Shown in pieces: positions 40,898 through 48,126 of a DNA stretch of 57,378 nt. The stretch's first letter is position 1; every line of letters starts with the position of its first letter. A program made the position numbers and the translations under genes. Origin of the DNA: a virus; the IMG/VR virus record IMGVR_UViG_3300033153_008467, positions 1 through 57,378 of that record. One strand, written 5' to 3'. The notes below the pieces were generated by a model. That model did not search any database. It was not told where the DNA came from and was given only the letters and a program-made list of their open reading frames with translations.

Positions 40898-42748
40898 TTA
40901 GCGGCGGACCATGCCGCCGAGTCTACAGAGGGCCGCTACGAGCCCACATCTTCCACCGCCATTCCCCTCGGATGTTTGCTCAGGTGTATCGATTATGACA
41001 TTGGCCGCTTTGAGCGCGGCGACAATCCCGTCAACTTCCGTAGCCTTGTCCTCCTCGTCCCCCCCCGCCGACTTCAGCACCGCGTCCAGGTCCGACATAA
41101 CGCTCCGGGCCAGCGCCTTCGTCTCCCGATCAACGTCCCGCTTGCCGATCGCCTCCGCGTTGCCACGGGCATCTCGCAGCAGGCCCTCGTTGGCCTTGGA
41201 CAAGGAGCGGCCGGACTTGATGTCGCTGAACACAGCCTGGGCGACCGGGGCCGTCTTCTCCGGCTGGTGGGCTGTCAAGTGCGATACCACCCGTTCCAGG
41301 TCCGTCCCGGCCAGCCCGCTCACCTGCCCCGCCCGGGCCTTGGCGTTGTTCACGCCGTTGATGCTCGCCTTGCCGGCGTTCGCGTGCCCCGGCGGGAAGT
41401 GATGCGGCAGCGATAAGTCGCCGAACGTCCCACCCCCGGCGTCCCATGCGAAGTGCTTGACGATCTTGGCCTTCTCGGTGGCCGATAGGTCGTCCCACTG
41501 CTTGTCGGTGAAGTCGGAGAGCGTCGGCTTTTTCCAGTCGCCCTTAACCGCCTCGCCGCCGCCCCCGGGCGGGTTGGGAGGGACCGACTTCTCAACGAGA
41601 TCAACGGCCCTGCCCGGCCCTGGTCGCTCCATGCGGCGCATCTCTCCGCCGCACTCGGTACATTTCAGATCGCGGCAATGCTCATCCGTCTCGATGGTGT
41701 GACCGCAGTCCAGGCATTCACAGGTGTACACCTCACCGTCCGCATCCTTATCACCAGTCTTAATCAAGACGGTCTGGTCCGCACGCGGCACGACGTGCGC
41801 CCCGCCGCTCCGTTCGTCGTTCAGCAGCGCGGCGGGCTCTGGCAACGGATCGCCATCGACTTCTGCTGCCGCGTCCGGGACGGGCTCCGGTTCGGCCTCG
41901 CCGCCACCGCCCTCCCTGTCCGGGATCAGGGCCGGCTCGTCGCTAGGGTCTTCGTCGTCCGCCGTCTTCTCAAGCGTCGCCCCTTGCACCACCACCAGCC
42001 GCTCATCGTATAGCTTGCCGGCCCAGCCCTTCATCATCGGGGCGACCAGCTTCTCGCGAGAGAACGCCGTTATGAATGCGTCCACGTTGCTGGCCACCGC
42101 GACCACTGACCGCTCCATGATCTCGTAGCGGTGGATGTGCCACCCGACGAACTGCTCGTCCTTGTCCAGCATCTCCTCGTAGGCGGGGTCGTCCTCGTCC
42201 TCATTGTTGTCCGGCAGGAAGCCGTGGCTCATTCGCTTCAGGGCCCCGAAGTCGATCAGCGTCGCCACGTCCCGGGCAAGCAGCCCCAGCGGCGAGCCAG
42301 GATTCGGGGAGTTGACGATCGCCAGCTTCTCCGCGTACCGCTTCGCGTTGTGGACCGTCGACTTGAGGGGCCGGCCGATGATGCTGTCGTACATGTGGTT
42401 CAGGAGCAGCGGCCCGTCCATGTCCGGGCGGGCCCCCTGGCTGTCCAGGATGTCGCGGTCTCGGTCCTTCCGCGTGGCCGTGATCGTCGCCTCGAACGTC
42501 ATCAGCGGCGTGCGGGGGTCGGGGTCGTCGGCCTCTTTCAGACGGCTGCCCTTGATGATCGTATCGGCGTCGCAGTAGACGGGCTGGCCCTCCGCCCGCT
42601 TGAGCGCCCGGTCGAACGCCTCCCGGTCCGTCGCGTATGCCTCCAACTGCCGAAGGTACGTCGACGCCCGGCCGATACCCCACCGGCCACCCTTGCGGTC
42701 CGTTAGACGCTTCAGGATCGCCTCAGCCGCGTGATCTTGCCGGGACAT
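40898..42748 (-). CDS. prohead serine protease with appended zinc-ribbon and C-terminal domain
   Basis: Start at the ATG of MSRQDHAAEAILKRL, behind AGGGGA; 616 residues. The first about 250 hold the protease: DRDRDILDSQGARPD, LLLNHMYDSIIGRP (catalytic His), ALKRMSHGFLPDN (Ser) and HRYEIMERSVVAVASN. Then comes an acidic Pro-rich linker, a zinc ribbon (CECLDCGHTIETDEHC and LKCTECGGEMRR) and a tail with HFPPGHANAGKASING and a long helical part. The usual protease is about 200-250 residues, so two thirds of this protein is extra. Confidence 0.8.
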   Translation of the reverse strand: MSRQDHAAEAILKRLTDRKGGRWGIGRASTYLRQLEAYATDREAFDRALKRAEGQPVYCDADTIIKGSRLKEADDPDPRTPLMTFEATITATRKDRDRDILDSQGARPDMDGPLLLNHMYDSIIGRPLKSTVHNAKRYAEKLAIVNSPNPGSPLGLLARDVATLIDFGALKRMSHGFLPDNNEDEDDPAYEEMLDKDEQFVGWHIHRYEIMERSVVAVASNVDAFITAFSREKLVAPMMKGWAGKLYDERLVVVQGATLEKTADDEDPSDEPALIPDREGGGGEAEPEPVPDAAAEVDGDPLPEPAALLNDERSGGAHVVPRADQTVLIKTGDKDADGEVYTCECLDCGHTIETDEHCRDLKCTECGGEMRRMERPGPGRAVDLVEKSVPPNPPGGGGEAVKGDWKKPTLSDFTDKQWDDLSATEKAKIVKHFAWDAGGGTFGDLSLPHHFPPGHANAGKASINGVNNAKARAGQVSGLAGTDLERVVSHLTAHQPEKTAPVAQAVFSDIKSGRSLSKANEGLLRDARGNAEAIGKRDVDRETKALARSVMSDLDAVLKSAGGDEEDKATEVDGIVAALKAANVIIDTPEQTSEGNGGGRCGLVAALCRLGGMVRR

Positions 42749-42923
42749 ATTCAATCCCCTGCTTGCCGTGTTGCTTTTTCCACGCCTTGAACGAGTTCCG
42801 CTTGGCCCGCTCCTCGTCGGCCGCGATCTCGGCCCGCCGGCAGTCCGGGCACGGCGACACGTCGATCTTATCGCCGACCACGACCACCCGCTCCCCCGAT
42901 CCGCCGCACGTCTCGCAGGCCAT
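42723..42923 (-). CDS. DnaJ-type zinc-finger small protein
   Basis: Sixty-six residues starting MACETCGGSGERVVVVGDKI, with CPDCRR later and a basic tail (AKRNSFKAWKKQHGKQG). The C-E-T-C-G-G-S-G motif is DnaJ-like. The 3' end overlaps the protease gene. A role in assembly chaperoning is conceivable but not shown. Confidence 0.6.
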   Translation of the reverse strand: MACETCGGSGERVVVVGDKIDVSPCPDCRRAEIAADEERAKRNSFKAWKKQHGKQGIEYVPARSRG

Positions 42924-43017
42924 CCCCGCCACCAATAAAAAAGGGCCCCGATCGACTCGGCATTACTTGCCGCCGTCGAACGAAGCCCGGTGTTCCCGCT
43001 GTTCGTCCTATGTGCCC

Positions 43018-43043
43018 GATAAGATCAGTAGGCTGATCTTATC
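43018..43043. promoter_or_regulatory. perfect 11-bp inverted repeat, possible operator
   Basis: GATAAGATCAG - TAGG - CTGATCTTATC is a perfect 11-bp palindrome with a 4-bp centre, in the AT-rich gap before the 66-residue zinc-finger gene. There is no U-tract on either side, so a terminator is unlikely; a dimeric-regulator site fits better. Confidence 0.5.
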
Positions 43044-43055
43044 GCAATATACATC

Positions 43056-43283
43056 TTAACTTGTTGCCCTGTCGGGTGTTACAACCTGTTCAACCTTCGG
43101 CCGGACGGTTACCACCTGCCCGGCCTGCCACACGATCTCAATACCCGTGCGGCCGAAGAAGTCCGTCCCGGCAGCCGCCAGGTGGGCCCGGAACGCCTGC
43201 TCTGCCTGGCCTAGGAGGCTCGCAGTCTCGCCCGCCACGGCGTTGATCTTCGGGCCGAAATCGTGGCCCACGAGCCTGTCCAT
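43056..43283 (-). CDS. small hypothetical protein
   Basis: Seventy-five residues from MDRLVGHDFGPKINAVAGET, mainly one helix (SLLGQAEQAFRAHLAAAGTDF) and two strands (GIEIVWQAGQVVTVRPKVEQ). Conserved-looking but unnamed. Confidence 0.5.
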   Translation of the reverse strand: MDRLVGHDFGPKINAVAGETASLLGQAEQAFRAHLAAAGTDFFGRTGIEIVWQAGQVVTVRPKVEQVVTPDRATS

Positions 43284-43343
43284 TACCGTCACTCTACCCG
43301 TCTGGTTTGGATGTGTCAACCGTTTTTCCGGCCTGAGCCGTGA

Positions 43344-43670
43344 CTACGGACAGCCGATCGGTGGCTTGCCGAGCACGGCAAGTGTTTCGGAGTCGATCCC
43401 GTCTACCTTGGCCTTGACCTCGATCATGGCGTCGACCAAGGCGTTCCACTCGGTTGCCGTGGGCCTCTCGCCCGGCAACCGCTCAGGAAACGCTATGCCA
43501 CGGATACTGCGCCTGCACGGATTCCTGCGGGCCGCGTTACACATGCAGCCTAGCTGGAACTCTTGCCGGCCGTGTGGACGCGGGCGCCTGGTTCGTCCGC
43601 TATGAAACAGGCCAATGACCGCCGCCGCGACTGACGCGGCGACACCGCCGAAGAATGAACGCCTAAGCAT
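43344..43670 (-). CDS. exported or membrane-anchored small protein
   Basis: A 108-residue protein whose first 22 residues (MLRRSFFGGVAASVAAAVIG) form a positively charged, hydrophobic leader; R-R-S-F-F could be a twin-arginine signal. The middle has three Cys, then PTATEWNALVDAMIEVKAKV. No family was recognised. Confidence 0.5.
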   Translation of the reverse strand: MLRRSFFGGVAASVAAAVIGLFHSGRTRRPRPHGRQEFQLGCMCNAARRNPCRRSIRGIAFPERLPGERPTATEWNALVDAMIEVKAKVDGIDSETLAVLGKPPIGCP

Positions 43671-43713
43671 TGTCCTTCTCCCCTCGGTTAGAACGCAGAC
43701 TGACTTGCCTTAG

Positions 43714-43938
43714 TCAATCGGGTCTGCAATAAACCGTATCACCGTCCTCGGAAAGCTCTACGCGTGCGCCCTGCATGGCCGCGCAGTCGACGTGCTTTGA
43801 CCAGTATTTGATGTTCTCGCACTGCCGCCGGAGATTGTCGAACGTGGACAAGGCGTTTCGCCCATCCTTCTCCACCGCCTCCGCAGATCGTTCTATCGCG
43901 TCGGCCAACAGCTCGATTCGCCTACTCAACTCACTCAT
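43714..43938 (-). CDS. small helical hypothetical protein
   Basis: A 74-residue protein from MSELSRRIELLADAIERSAE, preceded by GAGGGGGGAAGG. Long helix, then QCENIKYWSKHVDCAAMQGA and a strand pair. It follows the portal gene. Confidence 0.55.
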   Translation of the reverse strand: MSELSRRIELLADAIERSAEAVEKDGRNALSTFDNLRRQCENIKYWSKHVDCAAMQGARVELSEDGDTVYCRPD

Positions 43939-43955
43939 TGGCCTTCCCCCCTCGG

Positions 43956-46900
43956 TTAGAAAACAGAAACCGGAGTGCACCGGCAGCCGCATCGGAGATG
44001 AGGCGGCAGCGAATGGTGTCCCGGGTACGGCACCTTGTAGCCCGACACGTTGAACAAGCCGTCGGGCGAATCGGGGCCCGGAGCGACGACGCCATTCAAT
44101 GCCCGATGCTCGGGCCGCAAGTACTGGTCGTCGGTCACGGTCCACCGCTTGCCTCGGATGAGCCCCTGCTGTAGTAGCTCATCTTGCTGAGCATTGTGCC
44201 CGGAATTAAGTAAACCTGTCGTGTTCCCTGTGTATAATTGGGCAGCGTTGAAGTATCCGTGAACCGTAGTAAGGTTGTAGACATGCCCAAACCAATTCGG
44301 GACGCAGACAAGATTCGAGACGCGGTCAATCTCTATGCGTCCGGCCTTAGTTGCCGAGAGGTTGCCGAGAAAACCGGAACCAGCGGACACTGGGTCCGCC
44401 GTAAGTGCCGAGAGGCTGGTGTCATGCGGTCGCGGTCTGAATCTGCGACTTCGTGGCAAGGTCTCGCCCCGGATATGGCCGATCGCGCCGTGACCATATA
44501 CCGGTCCGGCAAGAGCTATCGCACCGTGGCTGGCATCTTGGGCGTTGGCCCCGACGCCGTACTTGGAGCGTTGCGGCGTGCCGGGGTCAAGTGCCGATCG
44601 TTGTCCGCCGCACGCCAGACACTTCTGGCCACGGGCTATCGCAGCAATACCAAAAACCTGCCTGAATTGATGATCGTTGCGGACTACGCTTCGGGTATCC
44701 AAGTTCGAGACATCTGCCTGAAATACGGTATCGCCAAAGGCACCGTGAGGCGACTTGTCTTGAAACACGGCGGCTGCATGCGAAGCTTCCCAGAATCCAT
44801 GGCATCCATCGATCGGGAGGCCGCGAGCGAACGGTGCGCTGTGAACTGCCATTACAAGACATCTCGCGTCGGTTGGGGTGAGGATGCCGTCTACGGCGAA
44901 CTCGTCAACCGCGGCAAATCTCCCGATCGACAGTATCCCGTCGGGACGAAGAACATCGACATTGCCCTCCTGCCCGTCGCCGTGGAAATCTGGCTCTCCG
45001 CTTCGTTCCCGAGCCGAGAAGATTACTGCCGAAAGCGAATCAAATATCTCTCCGATCGTGGCTGGACATGCCTTTACGTTCTGATCTCGCGACGGACGCG
45101 GCGGCTCGACGTTGGGCCGGTGTGCGATGAGATAATCCGATTCCGTCAGCTCGCACAGGGGCACCCATCCGCGAACCGTGAGCATTGGGTGATTCGGGGA
45201 ACCGGTGAGTTCGCGGCCCGATTCGGTGACGACTTTGAACATCGGGCCCCGGTAGAATCGCCGGTAGGCTGCCGTGAGTACCGCCCCGTCAACCGGAGTG
45301 TCCCCAGCTAGGCACTCGGTCCGGTAGATGTTCGCCGACCTCGCCACCGTCGTCTGCGAGCCCAGCACCCCGTCCGTTACCCCGGGCACCGTCGGCGAGT
45401 CCCCGATCCGCACAATCATCTCGTACTCGCTCTCGCCAGCCGCGATCCCCTCGCTCATCGTCTTCGCCAACGCCTTCCGCGTCGTCTGGTTGATGTTCGG
45501 CGAGAAGTTCTGCGTCAGGATCGTGTCCAGCTCCGCCTGCATGGCGGCCTGGACCGCCGGCGACAGCTCCGATGCCTCGATGAACTGCTTGCTGCGATGC
45601 GGCGACAGCTCCCGCATAGCCCCGTCCAGGATGATCGACTCGCACGTCGGCCCGACCGCCGCGATCAGCCGCTCGTCCCAGTCCACCGAGTCGAACACCT
45701 CGGCCACGATCGCCTCGGCCGACACGCCCGCCAGCCCCGAGCCGGCCAGCTTGTGAAAACGCCTCTGCACTTCCTCCCGCTGGTCCTTGAAGAACTCCGT
45801 CACCACCACGTCCAGCCGCTTCTCGTGCTGCCCGTGGGCCTTCAGCCACGCCTGGGCCCGGCGGTCCTCCGGCGACTTGGCGGCGGCCAGTCCGGCAGTG
45901 GGCAGCGACTTGGCCGGCTCTACGGGCATGAGCACCTGCGTCGGCGGGGCGGCCATCGTGTCGCCGTCCGCGATCTCGCCGAGCCCAAGCAGCCCGGCCC
46001 GCAGCTCGTTGCGGTTGCAGCTCTGGTACTTCGCCAGCACCTCCCAATCCGCACGCCGCTCCTCCCGGTCGTCCGGCGTGTACGGCTCGACCCACATCAC
46101 CAGCCGGTCACGGCCGTTCGAGAACCGCGGGGCGAACTTCTTCGACATCACCTTGCTGATCAGCTCCAGCCGGGGGTTGATCGTGAAGTCGCCGAAGTGC
46201 CGCCGAGCCTCCGCCGACGCCGCCCGGCTCGACGGCTCAGTGGCCCCCATCACGTACGGGTGGCTACCGATCCCCTGAGTGATCCGATCGTACGTCGACT
46301 TGCCACTATCGAGGAAATCCATCTCCTCCACCGTGTTACTTATCCTCTCCAACTTCTTGAACAGGGCGCTTAGCAATATCGGCGTCCCCGTCCGCTGTGC
46401 CCCGACCCACCGCTGGGCGATGGCTGTCTCCATCAATAGGTGCATGTGCTCCGGCAGCATCGGCGTACCGTCTTCCTCCTCCTCATCCGCGGGGTCGCCG
46501 GCGAAGATCGCGTATCGCGGGAACATACCATTCTCGAATAGGGCTTCCTGGGCAAGCTGGATCGACTCGTCCGTCCGCACGGCCCGATGCTGCGCCTCGA
46601 CTGGCGACCTGGAACCTAGCAGGCTCGACGGATCGGGATAGTGATAGAGGATGATCTCGTGGCCGGGAACATCCTTGCTCTCCATCCCGCCGCCCGGGAA
46701 AACCTTCCAGCCAGAGAACAGCCCGCCCTCATGGTCCGGCACAACCCACGACGTGGGCAGCGGCCAGACGACGTGCCCCCCTTGGGTCCGACGCGCGCTC
46801 GTCTTCGTGTCCCACCAGTAGGCTCTCCCGGTCAAATCCATGTTGACGACCGTCAGCCACAATAGGTGCCAGTCGGTCATCACCGGGTTGGGGTCCTCCA

Positions 46901-47330
46901 GCAGGTCGAGGGCCCGGTGCGTCTCGTGGATCTCCAGATCGGGGGCCGAAGCCTTGAGATGCTTCGGTAGCAGAACCTCGCGGCCGTCGTTGGTCCGGGC
47001 CCAGAACGCCGTCTCCATCCCGTTGACCGGGCGGATGGACCGGATCGACCGGGCGGTCGCTCGGGACGAGTCCGGCTTCCGCAGCTTGGCAATACGGACG
47101 TCTTGCCCCGCCACGGTGTTCGCGATCGGCCTGATCGCCGCCTGAACCACGCCACGGAAGTGCAGGTAGTCGGACTCGGCGCCCAGGTCGCGGGCCATCG
47201 ACGGTATGACGGGTCCCAGGGCCACGCCTCCCTCGGCGAGCCCGGTGCCTGCGACGGCGCGGAACTGGGCGACGCGTGCGCGGCTCTGGGACCTGAGATT
47301 GCTGGCACGCTCGGCGGCTGCGACGGTCAT
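43956..47330 (-). CDS. portal protein fused to a MuF-type head protein, with intein
   Basis: The ATG in the TAATG junction with the upstream gene gives 1124 residues. The first half is an HK97/SPP1-like portal: WVGAQRTGTPILLSALFKKL, YDRITQGIGSHPYVMGATEP and EARRHFGDFTINPRLELISK. The second is a MuF (SPP1 gp7-like) domain: RKALAKTMSEGIAAGESEYE, RSANIYRTE|TTGLLNSGHN and HLRCGCRCTPVSVF. The intein occupies residues 673-1036; after splicing the protein is 760 residues. Fusion of portal and MuF is known in other phages. Because both functions are essential, splicing must be efficient. Confidence 0.88.
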   Translation of the reverse strand: MTVAAAERASNLRSQSRARVAQFRAVAGTGLAEGGVALGPVIPSMARDLGAESDYLHFRGVVQAAIRPIANTVAGQDVRIAKLRKPDSSRATARSIRSIRPVNGMETAFWARTNDGREVLLPKHLKASAPDLEIHETHRALDLLEDPNPVMTDWHLLWLTVVNMDLTGRAYWWDTKTSARRTQGGHVVWPLPTSWVVPDHEGGLFSGWKVFPGGGMESKDVPGHEIILYHYPDPSSLLGSRSPVEAQHRAVRTDESIQLAQEALFENGMFPRYAIFAGDPADEEEEDGTPMLPEHMHLLMETAIAQRWVGAQRTGTPILLSALFKKLERISNTVEEMDFLDSGKSTYDRITQGIGSHPYVMGATEPSSRAASAEARRHFGDFTINPRLELISKVMSKKFAPRFSNGRDRLVMWVEPYTPDDREERRADWEVLAKYQSCNRNELRAGLLGLGEIADGDTMAAPPTQVLMPVEPAKSLPTAGLAAAKSPEDRRAQAWLKAHGQHEKRLDVVVTEFFKDQREEVQRRFHKLAGSGLAGVSAEAIVAEVFDSVDWDERLIAAVGPTCESIILDGAMRELSPHRSKQFIEASELSPAVQAAMQAELDTILTQNFSPNINQTTRKALAKTMSEGIAAGESEYEMIVRIGDSPTVPGVTDGVLGSQTTVARSANIYRTECLAGDTPVDGAVLTAAYRRFYRGPMFKVVTESGRELTGSPNHPMLTVRGWVPLCELTESDYLIAHRPNVEPPRPSRDQNVKACPATIGEIFDSLSAVIFSARERSGEPDFHGDGQEGNVDVLRPDGILSIGRFAAVDEFAVDGILTPTDARCLVMAVHSAPFARGLPIDGCHGFWEASHAAAVFQDKSPHGAFGDTVFQADVSNLDTRSVVRNDHQFRQVFGIAAIARGQKCLACGGQRSALDPGTPQRSKYGVGANAQDASHGAIALAGPVYGHGAIGHIRGETLPRSRRFRPRPHDTSLSALTADPVSAGSGFLGNLSATKAGRIEIDRVSNLVCVPNWFGHVYNLTTVHGYFNAAQLYTGNTTGLLNSGHNAQQDELLQQGLIRGKRWTVTDDQYLRPEHRALNGVVAPGPDSPDGLFNVSGYKVPYPGHHSLPPHLRCGCRCTPVSVF
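44233..44238 (+). promoter_or_regulatory. -10 element for the nested endonuclease gene
   Basis: A perfect TATAAT lies inside the C-terminal edge of the intein (antisense of the Gln-Leu-Tyr codons CAA-TTA-TAC), 44 nt before the ATG. The -35 region is poor. A TAAGG stretch ahead of the ATG could serve as ribosome site. Confidence 0.45.
44283..45311 (+). CDS. homing-endonuclease-like protein, nested antisense in the intein
   Basis: A 342-residue protein starting MPKPIRDADKIRDAVNLYAS. Three HTH repeats come first: SGLSCREVAEKTGTSGHWVR, SGKSYRTVAGILGVGPDAVL and SGIQVRDICLKYGIAKGTVR. Then a Vsr-like nuclease domain from about residue 197: GEDAVYGELVNRGKSPDRQY, PVGTKNIDIALLPVAVEIWL and RIKYLSDRGWTCLYVLISR. 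The E ... N-I-D-I-A ... V-E-I order matches the EDxHD family (I-Bth0305I group). The family His after V-E-I is not where expected (SASFP), so activity is uncertain. An in-frame ATG 15 codons upstream is possible but leaves no leader after the TATAAT. Confidence 0.85.
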   Translation: MPKPIRDADKIRDAVNLYASGLSCREVAEKTGTSGHWVRRKCREAGVMRSRSESATSWQGLAPDMADRAVTIYRSGKSYRTVAGILGVGPDAVLGALRRAGVKCRSLSAARQTLLATGYRSNTKNLPELMIVADYASGIQVRDICLKYGIAKGTVRRLVLKHGGCMRSFPESMASIDREAASERCAVNCHYKTSRVGWGEDAVYGELVNRGKSPDRQYPVGTKNIDIALLPVAVEIWLSASFPSREDYCRKRIKYLSDRGWTCLYVLISRRTRRLDVGPVCDEIIRFRQLAQGHPSANREHWVIRGTGEFAARFGDDFEHRAPVESPVGCREYRPVNRSVPS

Positions 47331-47713
47331 TACGTTCGCCTCCTGGGCTGGGCCACCATTCCCCCGAACGCTTCGCATGCGTTGAGCACCGCCGTGTGGG
47401 CCCCGAACATAGCCATCACGTTCTCGTGGGCCGTCTGGAACGCCTCGACCTCGGCCGTACGGGCCGCTACCTGGGCCTCAGCTTCGGCCAGCTCGGCGCG
47501 CAGCCGGCGAACCTCGACCGCCGCGTCCTCTTCGGCCAGGACCAGCTGGCCCTCCAGCCTGACGATCCGGCCCCGCAGCACCTTGGCCTCGGCCCGCAGC
47601 CGACGCTCCTCGGCGGACGACCGGCATTTGCCCAACCGCCGGGCAATCCACCCCGTCACGACCGCCCACAGGCCCCAACATCTTCCCTCGATAGTCCGGA
47701 CGGCTCGCCACAT
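47330..47713 (-). CDS. membrane-anchored coiled-coil protein
   Basis: A 127-residue protein. The first 27 residues (WGLWAVVTGWIARRLG) are hydrophobic enough for one membrane segment; the rest is a coiled coil (RLRAEAKVLRGRIVRLEGQL, AAVEVRRLRAELAEAEAQVA). It is the first gene of the portal operon, starting almost at the predicted transcription start. The plan recalls spanins or Rz-like proteins, but no lysis context was seen. Confidence 0.55.
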   Translation of the reverse strand: MWRAVRTIEGRCWGLWAVVTGWIARRLGKCRSSAEERRLRAEAKVLRGRIVRLEGQLVLAEEDAAVEVRRLRAELAEAEAQVAARTAEVEAFQTAHENVMAMFGAHTAVLNACEAFGGMVAQPRRRT

Positions 47714-47720
47714 GATATGG

Positions 47721-47750
47721 TATAATGACAGGTGTCGAAGCGGTTGTCAA
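47721..47750. promoter_or_regulatory. overlapping divergent promoters
   Basis: On the + strand an extended -10 (TGG-TATAAT, 47718-47726) would start the RNA-array transcript near 47733. On the - strand TTGACA (47745-47750), a 17-nt spacer and CATTAT (47722-47727) would start the portal operon. The two -10 hexamers share five base pairs, so RNA polymerase can occupy only one at a time. Confidence 0.6.
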
Positions 47751-47780
47751 CCTCGGGCGGCAGTCCCGCCCCCCCAGAAT

Positions 47781-47801
47781 GGAGGATTGAAGATGAATTA
47801 G
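47781..47801 (+). CDS. candidate dipeptide minigene (Met-Asn-stop)
   Basis: A consensus GGAGG (47781-47785) is followed after 7 nt by ATG-AAT-TAG (47793-47801). It is the first translatable unit of the array transcript. Minigenes of this kind (lambda bar) act through peptidyl-tRNA drop-off; chance occurrence is possible. Confidence 0.3.
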   Translation, partial: GGLKMN

Positions 47802-47814
47802 TGCCGTTGCGACC

Positions 47815-47973
47815 AAGCCCCCGGCGGCGTGGACAGCAACACGCCCGAATAGAAGTAGCGTCATAAGCTGGCCCGCAGAATCCGACAAGAGCCAGTACGA
47901 GACTACCTGCTTGCGCCCCAAGTGCCTCGGAGGATCAAGGGGAAGCCGGTGCAATTCCGACTCGGGGGCTTTT
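47815..47973 (+). ncRNA. structured RNA element 1 (copy A of a repeated RNA)
   Basis: AAGCCCCCG (47815-47823) pairs with CGGGGGCTT (47963-47971), closing about 159 nt and running into a U-rich end. Just inside the 5' arm is the hairpin GGCGTG-GACAGCAA-CACGCC (47826-47845). Just inside the 3' arm is GGAAGCCGGTGCAATTCCG, a stem with the 7-nt T-loop-like UGCAAUU. The interior has another stem (GCTGGC/GCCAGT). Not protein-like in any frame. Confidence 0.6.
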
Positions 47974-48126
47974 CTTATCCGTACACGCCAGGCCGGACAC
48001 GCGAGAAAGTGCAGCCAGGGTCCGGCTGAAGGTGGCTGTCATCAAGCTGGCACGGTGCGCAGTGCCCGCCCTGGACGACGGCGACGGCAAGCAGCCAGCC
48101 AAATAGTCGTCCTTTTGCACTCCACC

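Larger units (their letters stand above)
44223..45314 (-). other. intein inside the MuF domain (364 residues)
   Basis: The first residue is Cys after YRTE (CLAGDTPVDG, block A). Block B is TGSPNHPMLTVRGWVPL with the T-x-x-H pair. The C-terminal blocks are VSNLVCVPNWFGHVYNL and YFNAAQLYTGN, ending in Asn before Thr+1. The penultimate residue is Gly instead of the usual His, which some inteins tolerate. Removal restores the conserved R-T-E-T of MuF proteins. The segment between blocks B and F has no LAGLIDADG or HNH motif on this strand; the opposite strand carries the endonuclease-like gene. Confidence 0.9.
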
